From positions 1,305,001 to 1,367,000 of the forward strand of contig JACVTC010000012.1 of assembly GCA_016946835.1 (NCBI GenBank): DNA of 62,000 bases, in the 5' to 3' direction. This document shows, in pieces, positions 10,515 through 23,228 of this stretch. Every line of letters begins with the position of its first letter. Position 1 is the stretch's first letter. Source of the stretch: Neocallimastix lanati (nom. inval.) (Eukaryota > Neocallimastigomycota > Neocallimastigomycetes > Neocallimastigales > Neocallimastigaceae). The position numbers were made by a program, and so were the translations under genes. The notes beneath the pieces are model-generated. The model saw only the letters and a list, made by a program, of their open reading frames with translations, was not told the DNA's origin and made no database searches.

Positions 10515-12818
10515 TTAATGATTACATCTGCCAAATTCGGATTGACAACCAGTACCACAGAAGGCATCGCTACTACCACAATAGCCAAATTTACTGCAGC
10601 AGTTGTCATTTGGACATACTTTGTAGTAATTATTGAATTTTCCGCATGAACCATCATTACTAATGATAATGGAAGCTGAATTCTTCTTTGTTGTTGTTGT
10701 TGTTTTTGTCTTAGTCTTTTTGGTTTTAGTAGTTGTCGTCTTTGTTGTTTTAGTCTTTGTGGTTGTCTTTGTTGTTGTTCTCTTTGTTGTTTTAGTCTTC
10801 GTAGTTTTTGTCTTTGTTGTTTTAGTCTTCGTAGTTGTTGTCTTTGTTGTCTTTGTTGTTTTAGTTTTTGTAGTTTTTGTCTTTGTTGTTTTCTTTGTTG
10901 TGGTTTTCTTTGTTGTGGTTTTAGTTTGTTTTTCAGTGGTAGTTGTTGATTCCGATGTTTCTTTTGTTTCTGTTGTTTCGTTATTAGTAGTAGTTGTTGA
11001 AATACTTGGATGAGAAGTAGTTTTTTCACCATCTATTGGAATATTAATGGTGCTCTCTGTTCTTAAGGTATCAGTTGCTTTTGGATGACTAGTGACATCT
11101 GTGGATGTTGGTACCTCTATTGGAATATAATCATAATTATTAACACAATTAGAAGGAGGATTTGTATCACCCAGCCAAGTAATACAAAATTCATTTTTAA
11201 TTGATTCAGCACGAAGTTTAACCCATTCATAAATACCCCAATTAAGACCGGGTAACTCTTGCTCAAAGTTTTTCAAAAAATCTTTATATCCAAAATCTGG
11301 ATTTTGATTTTTAATGTATGGACGAGTAAATGAAAAATCCCATTTAACTTCTGGTTCATAACGTTCATAATAGGAGTTAACGACCTCTTGAAATGCCACG
11401 GGATTAAATATATGAATAACGATAGAAATTAAGGTTTCTTCAAATCGCTTCTGAAGTTTTGGAGTAGATCCAATAAATTTATCAACTAATGTACGATATT
11501 CAGCATCATCGTCAACAATATGCCATTTACGGTTAATCATGGTAGTGTAGGATAATTCTGGGAATTTTTTACCAACTTCATTAATATCTTCAGTTAAACC
11601 AACGCCAAATGTTTCATCATGATCTTGCGTAATAAAGTAAAATTTGTAGGAATCAGAGGTTGATTGAGTGGGGTCATCATAAATAGCAAAATTGCTCGTA
11701 GTATACCAGTAACCATCCCAATCCCCGGTTAAATATTCCATAGCCATTGCTTTATGGAAGGTATCGATATCGAACCATTTTTTATCAAATTCTGCTAATT
11801 CTTGGTCATTGGCAGTATTGAGTTCACTGAGCGCCTTACAGAATTCAATTAGTTGATCAACAGCTTCATCTGATTTTGTATCAAAAACTCCATAATAATT
11901 ATAATCATCAGGTTTATATTCAAAATCAGCACCGGTAGTTCCATCTAAAACATAGCCAAGAGTTTTTGGGGGACGTATGGTTTCAGTTAATGGATTACCA
12001 TAGAATTCAGCTTTAATGAAAGAATAGGTAATAACTGATTCTTGTAAAGTGTAAAATCCAACCGGTTTTTTATTATAGTAAACACGTACCATAACAGAAT
12101 GTAAACTTGGCATTCCAATGGCTTGAATAATATTTCCATAAATAAATTGACGAAGATTAAGAGGATCTTCACTACCATTACGTAATTTTAAAATATATCT
12201 ACCTTTAATTCCATTAGTACTGGATGAAGAGTCATCCTCATCATCTAACCATAATTGGAACTGAAATTTGGAAAAACTTCTATTTTTCGAGGAGGTTTTA
12301 ACGTTTTTGAAGGTTTCTACGGAATCCTTTAAATAAAATTTAACATTTTCTAACTTTTTACTTTCATATTTTTTTGGATCATGGAAGAAATTTTCAGCAT
12401 TAGATCCAGTAATATGAAGTGTTGGAATGTAGGAATCATCAAAAAGAGTAGTTTTACCTATACTTCTATTCCAATGACTTAAATTTGGTGGATGATTAAA
12501 TGTTTTAAGTGGCTTTATAGTATCCTTTCTTCCATAAAATTCATTATAGGTAACATTTATATTGGAATCAAAAGTACGAACAAAATCTTCTTCTTCATCA
12601 TCAACGATATAGAAATATTGAAAAGATTCATTTGGAGCGTTTGATACACTGACTCTATATAAAATATCATCACTAGCAATTGGAGATAATTTATATTTGT
12701 CACCATCTACAATTTTAACATAAGTTTTTTGACCAAAAGAAATAACATTAAATTCTACCTTTCTACAAAATATATTATATATATTTAATGAAAAAAATAA
12801 TAAAAATTTTAAAGACAT
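10515..12818 (-). CDS. Secreted CotH kinase-like protein with C-terminal CBM18
   Basis: 767 residues, intronless. Residues 1-18 form a signal peptide. The body matches the CotH family (spore-coat kinase fold): a Lys/Arg-containing strand (about 205-260, RYILKLRNGS) and the characteristic catalytic-type loop D366-W-D368-G with N376 downstream, then D399-H-D401. A Thr/Lys linker (about 590-715) made of TKTTK-like repeats leads to an eight-Cys chitin-binding type-1 domain (CBM18, about 722-767). CotH proteins phosphorylate secreted substrates in bacteria, and CotH-domain proteins are frequent in anaerobic fungal secretomes, often with dockerins. Here CBM18 replaces the dockerin, suggesting attachment to chitin, such as the fungus's own wall. 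Kinase activity and target are inferred. The linker encoding is simple-sequence and probably length-variable. Confidence 0.85.
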   Translation of the reverse strand: MSLKFLLFFSLNIYNIFCRKVEFNVISFGQKTYVKIVDGDKYKLSPIASDDILYRVSVSNAPNESFQYFYIVDDEEEDFVRTFDSNINVTYNEFYGRKDTIKPLKTFNHPPNLSHWNRSIGKTTLFDDSYIPTLHITGSNAENFFHDPKKYESKKLENVKFYLKDSVETFKNVKTSSKNRSFSKFQFQLWLDDEDDSSSSTNGIKGRYILKLRNGSEDPLNLRQFIYGNIIQAIGMPSLHSVMVRVYYNKKPVGFYTLQESVITYSFIKAEFYGNPLTETIRPPKTLGYVLDGTTGADFEYKPDDYNYYGVFDTKSDEAVDQLIEFCKALSELNTANDQELAEFDKKWFDIDTFHKAMAMEYLTGDWDGYWYTTSNFAIYDDPTQSTSDSYKFYFITQDHDETFGVGLTEDINEVGKKFPELSYTTMINRKWHIVDDDAEYRTLVDKFIGSTPKLQKRFEETLISIVIHIFNPVAFQEVVNSYYERYEPEVKWDFSFTRPYIKNQNPDFGYKDFLKNFEQELPGLNWGIYEWVKLRAESIKNEFCITWLGDTNPPSNCVNNYDYIPIEVPTSTDVTSHPKATDTLRTESTINIPIDGEKTTSHPSISTTTTNNETTETKETSESTTTTEKQTKTTTKKTTTKKTTKTKTTKTKTTKTTKTTTTKTKTTKTKTTKTKTTKRTTTKTTTKTKTTKTTTTKTKKTKTKTTTTTKKNSASIIISNDGSCGKFNNYYKVCPNDNCCSKFGYCGSSDAFCGTGCQSEFGRCNH
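10680..10935 (-). repeat. Thr/Lys linker-encoding simple repeat
   Basis: Repeated ACNAANACN codons (sense strand) encode the TKTTK linker of the CotH/CBM18 protein. Long frames in other phases here (poly-Val on +, Gln/Lys-rich on -) are shadows. Confidence 0.8.
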
Positions 12819-13618
12819 TTTGGATGACTTTAAATATTATTAAAGAAATTAATTTTAAAGTTTTATTTTTTATAAAATTTGTTAAAAAAAAAAAAGAAAA
12901 ACAAAATATTAATAGTTTTAATTTATATTACAAAATAATGAATTATATTGATATGAAAAAAAAAAAAAAAAAAGTACGACTAAATTGATTTATATATAAT
13001 TTTTTTTATTATGTATTTATATAATTATATTTTTATATTAATAAAATATAAATTATTTAAAAAAAATAAAATTTTATAAAGTCTAATTGTTTTGTATCAT
13101 TAACATATTTATTACTATAATTATGTTTATTATTATATCTTTTCTTTCTTTCTTTTTTATGTATTGAATATAATATTTAAATAAAGAAATAAAGAAATAT
13201 TGCTTTTTTTTTTTTTTTTTTGGTACATAATTAAAAATTTAGATAAATTATTGGATATTCAAGGAAAAAAATAAAAAGATTCTATTAAAATATCATTTTC
13301 TTTGTTTTTTTTTAAACAACAAATAATATTTCATTCTTAATTTTTAATTATCAATAATTTACTATTTAATAATATGAAATAAAATTCTTTATTTAATTTT
13401 TTATATATATATATAAAATAATGAAAGTTAAATAATTAAATTTTCCTTATATTATTAATATTTATTTTTTTTCTCTTTCTTTTTAATTAAACAAAGAATA
13501 ATACAATATATTTTTATGAGTTACTTCAATTAATTTATTCGTTATTGATATTTAATAAATATATAAACTTTAATTAATAATAAAAATTAATATATATACA
13601 AACATATAAAATTATTAC

Positions 13619-13655
<37 letters not shown>

Positions 13656-14752
13656 TAGTTATTAAATATTAGAATATCATTGTGGTACATAATTATTTAC
13701 CTAAATCACAATATATTTTTATAATAACATAAAATTATGTAAATTGATTTATTTCTATAATCTTATTTCATTAATTTAATTATTATGTTAAATTACTTTT
13801 ATTTATTTTATACTATTTTAACTTTTTATTATTTTTATTTAGTCTTTAAAAATTAAAAATAAAATTTAAAATTATATATTTTTACCCTTTATTATTCTAA
13901 TAATTATTTATTATTATATTATTATATTGATATTATTTTAATTATGAGTATAGTCAATAATAAAAAAAAAAATTTATATTTAAAATTATAAAATATTTTA
14001 TTTAAGTTAAAATTTTTTTTTTTTTTTACAATAAAAGGTTATGTTTTATATTTTAAAATAATTTGATTAATCATTAATATGCTTATTTTTAAAAAAAATA
14101 TTTAAACATATTTATTTATATATTTCTCATTTCTTTTATTAATATGAATAGCCATAATAATTAATTTAACAAACAAACATTATAAATATATTTTTATATC
14201 ATTGTATATATATATGTCATTTTGATTTAAAAGAATCGATTTATTTTACCTCTTAATTTCTTATTCTTATTATTATTAAATATATATATAGATATTTTAT
14301 TTAAAAACGTTAAGTTTTTTTTTTTTGATAATAGAAAAAAAAATAATAAAACTTTATAGGTAGATTAATTATATTAAATTTTTTATCATCAAAAAAAAAA
14401 AAAAAAAAAAAAAAAAACTTATTTTATTTAATTCTTTTTTAATGCCTTAAAAAAAAATAAATTTTACAAAAACTTTTCTTAAAAATATTAAATTATATAA
14501 ATGTTCGCAATTTAAAACTTGGTAATGTCTTTTTTTTTTTTTTTTTTTTTTTTTAATTTTTTTTATAAAGTTTCATATATTACAATAAATTTTATTACAA
14601 AAAAAAAAAAAAAACATTTTAAATAAAAAAAAAAATTTTTCTTTTTTAACATATTAATTGATTCAATTGGTAAGGGTTAAAAATCAAATAAATATTTATT
14701 AAGAGTTTGCTATAAAATGATAAAGGATTAATAAATTTAATGATAATAAATA

Positions 14753-14788
<36 letters not shown>

Positions 14789-14857
14789 AGGAGTTGCATT
14801 TCGGAATATGGCTTATAAATAAAAATTTGGGTCATAAATTAAAGCCCCATATTTTTT

Positions 14858-14891
<34 letters not shown>

Positions 14892-16194
14892 AATTGTAAA
14901 TAAATAATAATAAATATATGGATTAATTTTTTTTTCTCATAAGCACATTATTTATAAACATTATTAAATATTTTATTATTATTTTAACAAAAAGTATTAA
15001 AATATTTTTTTTTAAGATGAAATATTGTTAAATATTATTTTAACTAAAAGTATCTAAATATTTTTTTAAAATGAAATAATATTATATTTTATTATTATTT
15101 TAACAATTATATTAAAATATGTCTTTAAAATTTAATATTATTAAATATTTTTTCATTATTTTATTATTTATTAAAAATTTAAATATTATTATTTATTTAT
15201 CAAAAATAATTTAAGCCACTCCAACATTAATATATATAATGATCTATGAAAATAATGCCTATATACTACTAACCCTAAAACAATTAAGAAGGATAATTGA
15301 AAAAAAAAAAAAAAAAAAAACTGATAAAAACCTATAGGATTCTTTATGAAGGCTGAACCATTACGAAAGTATCCATGTTATAAAGTTATGCAACCTCTAA
15401 ATACCACTTATAACAATATTTATATTACGAATGTGAAACATGTTAAATATAAAGTAAATAGCATATGAATAGTGAAGAAATTGATATTACGACTATTACA
15501 TTATTACTTCTAATGTGTATGAAGATTATATATTAATAGATTACATAAAAATTTATTATTAATATATACAAAACTAAATAAAATATTTTTTGTTATTTGC
15601 TTGAAATGTATATTATGAATGACTAAAATTCACTTTTTCATTTTAAGGGTCGTTATAAAATAATAATAGTTCTAAGATAATAATAATAAAAAAAAATTTA
15701 AAAAATAAAAAAGAATAAGAGTAAAAAGAAGAATAAGAATTAAAAGAAAAATAAAAATTAGAATAAAAATTATTTGAGTAAATAAATTTGAAAATATTCT
15801 TGATAAAAAAAAAAGTAATATCGAATATACTGTTTTATTAAATAATATAATCTCTAATTAATTTATATCTTATTAAAAGAAAAATATTTTGAAAATAATT
15901 ATAAAAATTAATGGTTTAATTTTTATAAAAAAAAAAAAAACCCACAATTATTCACTTAATATTTGATATTTATTTATTTATTATTATTTTTTTATTACAG
16001 TTGCAATTATTGCAAACTTAAACTTTATTTTTTTATTCATTTGTTTTCCATGAATTTTTTTTTTTTTAAAAAAAAAATCACATTTAATAAAAAATTAAAT
16101 ATTATTTTCTAATTAAAACATAATAATATTTTAAAAAATAATATGAAATAAAATGTAATATTCAAATTGTAAAGTGTATAAATAAATTTAGAAA
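12819..16194. other. Intergenic, AT-rich, no gene recognised
   Basis: Homopolymer-rich sequence with an AAT microsatellite at about 13617-13655 and several A or T runs over 20 bp (about 14391-14417, 14531-14554, 14755-14787, 14864-14887). A segment at about 15195-15480 is less homopolymeric but contains stops in every frame and was not identified. An imperfect tandem repeat at 14960-15170 is listed separately. Confidence 0.6.
14960..15170. repeat. Imperfect ~70-bp tandem repeat
   Basis: About three degenerate units sharing the order AAATATT, TTATTTTAAC, AAAGTAT, AAATATTTTTTTT, AAAATGAAAT. Non-coding. Confidence 0.5.
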
Positions 16195-16365
16195 AAGGTT
16201 CATATCCAACGAACCTCACCTTCATATTATAAGATTTCTGTTTAAAGGGAATCCTTATTCTGAATTAAGGTTTGAATTGACTATCTGAAAGAAGATATAG
16301 TTCTATTCTTCAGAGGCATTGGCCCCTGAAAGCCTGTCTTACTGCATTTTCAGCTTTGACACTCT
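16195..16365 (-). mobile_element. LINE 3'-end fragment
   Basis: Read on the minus strand, this matches the 3' part of the LINE relic at about 38875-39040 on the plus strand. Shared landmarks in order are the GCAGTAAGA word, GGGCCAATGC, CAGATAGTCAATT, AAACAGAAATCTTATAAT and GAAGGTGAGGTTCGT. A 5'-truncated copy of the same non-LTR family is likely. It has no intact frame. Confidence 0.7.
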
Positions 16366-18800
16366 ATTTGATACAAAAATACTTTAAAAATGGATGAGTT
16401 AAAAAATTTTACAAATAAATATATATGTATATTTATATAAAGAAACTAACGAATTTATGAGTTTCTAATTTCTTTATAAGATTTATTAAAATTTTTACGT
16501 TTCTATTGAATTGAAGAAATTAGTAAACTATTAAAAGAATTTTTTTTATTTACATGATATGTTAAAAATATTATGGATAATGTATCTTTAGAAATTATAG
16601 AATTTTTTTTTCTATTAAAAGGACTATATAAAGATAATTATAAAAATAGTGAGTATTTTTAAACAGTAAATATAGAATCAATTTTGAATAGCTATGTATA
16701 ATGATGATTTTAGATAGTCAACCATTTGCTATTAGTAAATACAGATTTAAACAATAAATATTATAAATCTAATATGATTATCTCATTAAAAATATTAAAA
16801 TTAATAATTATTACTATTATTATTGCTATTTGAAAAATATTACATATTCAGATAAAAAAAAAAAGAAACAAAAATGATTGAAAAAAATAATAATTTATTA
16901 ATTTAAGAAAGTAAATACTTTTAGTAAATTAAACAATTAAATAAATAATAAAAAAAGGATTCAAAAAATCGTTCCTTAAAACTTATTGAAATATTCATAA
17001 TTTTTATTATTTTTAAATATAGATTTATATTACAACAAAAATGTATATATTTAGTAATATTTAATATAAAATATTAATAAGAGAACAATATAAAAGATAA
17101 AGAATTATACTTAATTAATATCTAGAAAAGATTTAATTTGTATTAAGAAATAAATAATATTATATATCAATGAATATATAATAAATATATATCTTTTGTA
17201 TTTTACTTGTACATTATATATAATGATTATATATGTATATATACATTTATTTCTTATATGTTAAATTATAAAATTTTAAAATGGGGTTCTTTAAAATAAA
17301 ATTTTTATAATAATAATTGTAATAATAATAAATTTTTTATTATAATAATTGTAATAATAAATAAAATTATTTTATATATATATATATTTTTTTATAAAAA
17401 ATTAAAAATACCTTTATAATTGTTAATTAAAATTAATATAAAATATAATTACAATAAATATCAAATATAATAATTATTATAGAAAAAGAATTATTAAATA
17501 ATATATGTTTTTTAATTATTTATAAAAAACGAGGTAAAAAAAATTATTATTAAATTAAAAAGATAAAATTTAATTTATTTTTTTAATATAAATAAAGTTT
17601 TGATTTTTTTAATATAAAAACATTATTTTATTTACTAAAAATTAATTTAAATCTCTTCAATAAAACTTGATAAATATTGGTACATAATTTTGTTTTTATT
17701 TGTTTTTTATTATTTTTAGGGGAAACAATAATAAATGAAAAAAAAATTAAACTTTATATACAATCTATAGTAACCATATAATATTAATTCATTATTATTA
17801 AAATCAAAAAATAAATAAATAAATAAATAAACGTATAAAATTTTTAATTTATAATGATATATTAAATTATAAAACAAATAGAAAATTAAAAAATGTTGTA
17901 TATAATGGAATATTGTAACAACACAGAAATTGGAAAATTTTTGTTTTTTGTAATATACTTATTCTTTCTTGAATTAACATAATGTGATTGATACTTTTCA
18001 TTAATAAAATGTGAATATAATTATTATAATAAATATTAACTGATTAATTTTTGGTTTTGAAATTATTATTAAGATTATATAATTAATAATTTAATAAATC
18101 ACTAAATTATTAATTATTAATTTGCTTTTTTTTTTATAGCAATGTATATATTTTTTATAATTATTCAATAAATCAATAATAGATGAATATATGCATCTAT
18201 TTTTTTAATAAATAATTAAAATAATGAATTATAATATTTAACATTAAATAAAGTGTTATTTTATATCTTTTAATATCTTTTTTCAATTGTTTAAATAACC
18301 AATAATACTAATATTTTTCCTATAAAAAATATACCAATTAAATGGAAGTTATATTTTAATATTTAAATTAAAAAGATATTTTTAAATTCATAATTAATTA
18401 ATATTAATTTATATAATTTATATTTTATTTTATTTTATTTTTTTTTTATTTTTTATTTATAAATATTAAATATTAATTAATTTTATATTTTTCTTTTTGA
18501 TTTGTAATAATATCTTAATAAAATTTGGTTAATTTTTTTTTTTATTTTTCATTTTTCATTTTTTATTTTATTTTATCTTTTTTTTTTTTCCATTGTTTTT
18601 TTCCAAAATTTTGTAATTTTCTATTTAACTATATATAGGAATGCATCCTATTATTTTTTTTATACAATCCTTTTATATACATTTATATACATCTATATAT
18701 TTATTGTATAAAGTATGAACTATAATGATAAAATTTAATATATTTTTAATATACAATATACACAATAATTTATTTGCATTGGTGCATATTGAATTTTTTA

Positions 18801-18839
<39 letters not shown>

Positions 18840-20837
18840 TTTATCATGAAATACATAATTTAAATGTATCAAAAATTATTAATATATACACATATTGTAT
18901 TGATTTTTTTTATTTATTATAACTTTTAAGTAACTATTAATATTAAGATATTAAAAAAAAAAAAAAAGAAAAAAAGCTTGAATTAAAACCTCCTTAAATA
19001 AAACAATATTAGGGAGACTTATAATTATTTAATATTTTCATTAGTTTTAAAATATTCATGTTATATGATAAAAAATAAAAGATATTTTAAATTTTTTTAA
19101 TAATAAAATATATTTATGTATTTTTATGTAGAAAAACATTATTTATCAAATATAGAAATATTAACTAATTAATGTTCAATTGCAAATAATAAATTATTAT
19201 ATGTATTTAAAAAAGTTAATTAATGAAATATATATTTTAGAAATAAAAAAAAATATATTATTATAAAATAATAATTTACTTAAATATAATATTATATAGG
19301 AAAAAGAGCTAATTATATGAAATAATATAATGTGATATTAAATTTTGAACTGATTAAAACTTAAAATAAAATAATTTAATAATATTGATATTATTAATGT
19401 TTTTAAGTATTATGTATATATATATACATTGTAGAGAAAGCTAATTAATTGTTATTATTATCTCTTATGTATGTGTAAAGAAAAAAAGAAAAGTTTCTTT
19501 ATTATAAATACAAACTTTAATTCTATAAAAAAAAAAAGCCCTCTTTAAAGAATAATTGTATCATTATAATTAAAATATTAATATATATAAATATATTATC
19601 ATATATATTATTTTATTATATATATAAACTCCAGATTCTTTTTTAATATGATGATAAAATAATTGTAATTACATATATAAATTTATTAATTCCAAAAAAC
19701 AATAAATAATAAGAAAGGAAATTTGTCATTATATTTTTAATGAAAATCATATATGTATATCAAATTCTAACTGTTTAATATTTACTTAACGTTAATTGAA
19801 AAAAAAAAAAATTTTAAACACAATATTTAATAGAAAATATTTTAATAAATATTAATTGAAATTTATATTGGAATAAATTTATGTATTATTATAATTATTA
19901 ATTAATCAAGAAAGATATATATAATTTTAATTTTATTTAACTTTATATTAATAAAACTCTAATAAATTCATTAGAAATAATTATAATTACAACAAAAAAT
20001 TATAAATATATAGAATTAAATATTATATTGAGTTTAACTATATTATTTAATAGAATATATAATTAATATTTTTATACTTAAAACATTAATTTTTCGATAA
20101 CTTTTATTATTTATTATACTTTCTGAAGTAAAAAAATTTAATTATATATTTTAATTACTTATTGAATATTTAATATACCATTTTTTGGTAATTTGTAAAG
20201 CAAAGGATAATGTATATATAAATATATATATATATAATATAAAATATAAATTATATTTATTAAAAAAATAGCATTACCAAATATTATTTATTCATTGTTT
20301 AATATCAAAATAAATAAAAATAAAGTTGATTCATTTTTATTATTAAATATGATTAAATATTAATTATATAAGTTTAATTATTAAATTATAATTATAATAA
20401 TATTAACATTTTTCTAATTTTACAATAAAAAATTTTTGATATTAATATTAGTAATTTATACAATATAATTTTAAAAAATTATAATATATAATTTCTAAAT
20501 ATACATTAAATATATAATTATTTATCAAAAAATTAATAATAAAAATAAATTTATAAAATAAATGTTTTATTTTATTATATTTATTGTTTTTTAAATAAAT
20601 ATATTTGTAATATATTATATTATATTAAATAAAATTATGAAATAAATTATACTTTTTTGATTTTCAATTTAATGATGTATTTAAATAGATTTGTAAATTA
20701 AAAGATATATATATTTTTTAATTTTATTATTTTTTATTAAAAAAAAAAGTATAAAAAGAGTACATTTTCTCATCAAATTTATATTTTCAAAATTAAATAT
20801 TTTTTAATTTTATTTATATAATTAAAAAATTATAATT
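16366..20837. other. Intergenic, AT-rich, no gene recognised
   Basis: About 4.5 kb upstream of the first GH48 gene. Short coding-like stretches near 16480-16680 are broken by stops and unidentified. The 65-codon frame at 18725-18922 spans a poly-T run and is not credible. No promoter element other than the motif at 20838 stands out. Confidence 0.6.
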
Positions 20838-20853
20838 GTTCGCCGGAACGAAC
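20838..20853 (+). promoter_or_regulatory. Conserved GTTCG...CGAAC motif upstream of GH48 copy 1
   Basis: GTTCGCCGGAACGAAC, a GTTCG/CGAAC inverted repeat with a six-base centre, ends 98 bp before the ATG. It is one of very few G/C-rich words in several kb. The same word, with one changed base, precedes both other GH48 genes at a similar distance. A regulator site or a 5'-UTR structure is inferred. Confidence 0.5.
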
Positions 20854-20951
20854 TTTTATTTAAAAGAGAAAAAAAAAATAATTTAATTATTATAGAATAA
20901 TAATATTAATTATCTTTTAATAAAAGGAAAAATTTATTTAATTAAAAAAAG

Positions 20952-23228
20952 ATGCCTTCCATTAGATCTGCTCTTGCTGCTCTTGGTATTTCTGCCGTTA
21001 TGGCTGCTCCAATGACTAAGCGTGCTTCCGATGAATACGGTAATCGTGTTACTGAACTTTACAACAAAGTAACTGGTAATGGTTCTTACAGTTCTGAATA
21101 TTTCTCAGCTGAAAAGGTTCCATACCACTCCGTTGAAACTCTTATGGTTGAAGCTCCAGATCATGGTCATGAATCTGTATCTGAAACTTTCTCTTTCTGG
21201 ATTTGGTTAGAAGCCGTTAATGGTAAGATTACCGGTAACTACGATGGTGTTGAAGAAGCTTGGAGTTACTTAGAAAAGCACATTATTCCAGATAGCAAGA
21301 ATCAACCAGGTAACAGTAGATACAATCCATCTTCTCCAGCTACTTATGCTGCTGAACATGATGATATTGATGGTTATCCATCACAACTTGTCTTCCAAGA
21401 TGGTATTGTTGGAGAAGATCCAATTGCTAAAGAACTTCAACAAGCCTATGGTAATTGGGATATTTACATTATGCACTGGATCATTGATGGTGATAACTGG
21501 TATGGATATGGTCAACAAGGAGATGGTAAGACTAAGCCATCTTTCATTAACACCTTCCAACGTGGTCCTTCCGAATCTACTTGGAAGACTGTTCCACATC
21601 CATGTTGGGAATCCATGAAGTGGGGTGGTTCTAACGGTTTCTTAGATCTTTTCACCATTGATAATTCTTATGCTAAGCAATGGAGATACACTGCAGCTCC
21701 AGATGCTGATGCTCGTGCCATTCAAGCTGCTTACTTCGCTTACATTTGGGCTGAAGAAGATGGAGTTAACCTTTCATCTGTTGCTTCTAAAGCTGCTAAG
21801 CTTGGTGATTACTTACGTTATGCTCAATACGATAAGTACTTCAAGAAGGTAGGTAACTGTGTTGGTTATCAACAATGTCAAGCTGGTCGTGGTAAGAATT
21901 CAGCTCACTACCTTATTTCATGGTACTTCGCTTGGGGTGGAGGTTTACAAGGAGATTGGGCTTGGAGAATTGGTTCATCTCACACTCACACTGGTTACCA
22001 AAATCCATTAGCCGCTTGGGTTCTTTCTACTCAATCTGCTTTCAAGCCAAAGTCTTCTACTGGTGCTAAGGATTGGGCTACTTCTCTTGACCGTCAATTA
22101 GAATTATTCAGATGGTTACAATCAGCTGAAGGTTGTATTGCTGGTGGAGCCACTAACTCATGGCAAGGTTCTTATGCTCAACCATCCAGTGATATCACAT
22201 CTTTCTATGGTATGTGGTATGATTGGCAACCAGTTTACCACGATCCACCATCCAACAACTGGACTGGTATGCAAGGTTGGGGTATGGAACGTGTTTGTTC
22301 TCTCTACTACCTTTCTGGTAATGAAAAGGCTGGAAAGATTTGTCAAGAATGGGCCAAATGGGTTAAAAACACTACTCGTGTCAGTGGTGGTGAAGTTGTC
22401 CATGCTACTAACTTAGAATGGTCAGGTAATCCAGATGAATGGAATTCTTCCAACTTCAACAAGTCTAACCTTAACCGTTCCCTTCATGGTACTGTCTCTT
22501 CTGATGGTATTGATATTGGTACCATTGCTTCTATTATCAAGGGATTAATGTGGGTTTCTATGAAGGATGGAGATCAAGAAGGTATTAATCTTTCTATTGA
22601 TGTTATGGATGCCATTGAAAACTACAAGGATGATCTTGGTTATGGTACTACCGAAGCTCGTGGTGATTACGATAAATTCGGAGGAGAAGTTTACATTCCA
22701 AGAGGATGGAGTGGTAAGAATGCTCAAGGTGCTAACATTAGAAATGGAGTTACTTTCATTGATATTCGTCCAAAGTATAAGCAAGATCCAGATTGGGAAC
22801 AAGTTGAAGCTTACCTTAATGGAGGAGAACCACCAGTTTTCACTTATCACAGATTCTGGGCTCAAACTGAAATTGCTGTTGCTAATGGTCTTATTTCTAT
22901 TTATGATTTAAAGAAAGATGGTCCATCTCCAATTCCAATTGATGGTGAACTTACTGAATGTCCAGCTTCAATTACCAACCAAGGATATGCTTGCTGTGCT
23001 GTTGGTTGTGAAGTTGTTTACACTGATAATGATGGTGAATGGGGAGTTGAAAACAATGAATGGTGTGGATGTGGTAAAGCACCAGCTCCAAAGCCAAAAT
23101 GTTCTAGTGCTATTCTTGCTCAAGGATATTCATGCTGTTCTTCATGTGGTACCGTTTACTACACCGATGCTGATGGTGACTGGGGTGTTGAAAACAATGA
23201 CTGGTGTGGTATGCCAACCAAATGTTAA
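20952..23228 (+). CDS. GH48 cellulase (cellobiohydrolase) with two fungal dockerins, copy 1
   Basis: 758 residues, intronless, ATG after an A-rich leader. The signal peptide covers about residues 1-19, followed by a dibasic K23-R24 processing site. The GH48 catalytic domain spans about 25-650. Its EAPDHGHESVSE motif places E78 at the catalytic acid position known from Clostridium GH48 enzymes. The WKTVPHPCWE, GFLDLF and APDADAR (249-255) blocks surround the proposed base region. Two Cys-rich CBM10-like dockerins follow (about 670-706 and 717-758), joined by a short KAPAPKPK linker. Family role: inverting, processive release of cellobiose from cellulose chains within the fungal cellulosome (named Cel48A in Piromyces). 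Absence of introns fits the accepted bacterial origin of fungal GH48. Codon choice (GCT, AAG, GGT, CCA) looks like that of a highly expressed gene. Lies about 4.8 kb before copy 2. Confidence 0.97.
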   Translation: MPSIRSALAALGISAVMAAPMTKRASDEYGNRVTELYNKVTGNGSYSSEYFSAEKVPYHSVETLMVEAPDHGHESVSETFSFWIWLEAVNGKITGNYDGVEEAWSYLEKHIIPDSKNQPGNSRYNPSSPATYAAEHDDIDGYPSQLVFQDGIVGEDPIAKELQQAYGNWDIYIMHWIIDGDNWYGYGQQGDGKTKPSFINTFQRGPSESTWKTVPHPCWESMKWGGSNGFLDLFTIDNSYAKQWRYTAAPDADARAIQAAYFAYIWAEEDGVNLSSVASKAAKLGDYLRYAQYDKYFKKVGNCVGYQQCQAGRGKNSAHYLISWYFAWGGGLQGDWAWRIGSSHTHTGYQNPLAAWVLSTQSAFKPKSSTGAKDWATSLDRQLELFRWLQSAEGCIAGGATNSWQGSYAQPSSDITSFYGMWYDWQPVYHDPPSNNWTGMQGWGMERVCSLYYLSGNEKAGKICQEWAKWVKNTTRVSGGEVVHATNLEWSGNPDEWNSSNFNKSNLNRSLHGTVSSDGIDIGTIASIIKGLMWVSMKDGDQEGINLSIDVMDAIENYKDDLGYGTTEARGDYDKFGGEVYIPRGWSGKNAQGANIRNGVTFIDIRPKYKQDPDWEQVEAYLNGGEPPVFTYHRFWAQTEIAVANGLISIYDLKKDGPSPIPIDGELTECPASITNQGYACCAVGCEVVYTDNDGEWGVENNEWCGCGKAPAPKPKCSSAILAQGYSCCSSCGTVYYTDADGDWGVENNDWCGMPTKC

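Noticed and set aside
10505-11032. Gln/Lys-rich frame (-) and poly-Val frame (+) over the CotH gene 3' part
   Set aside because: Shadows of the TKTTK linker repeat.
18725-18922. 65-codon ORF
   Set aside because: Spans a 30-base T run; composition follows background AT.
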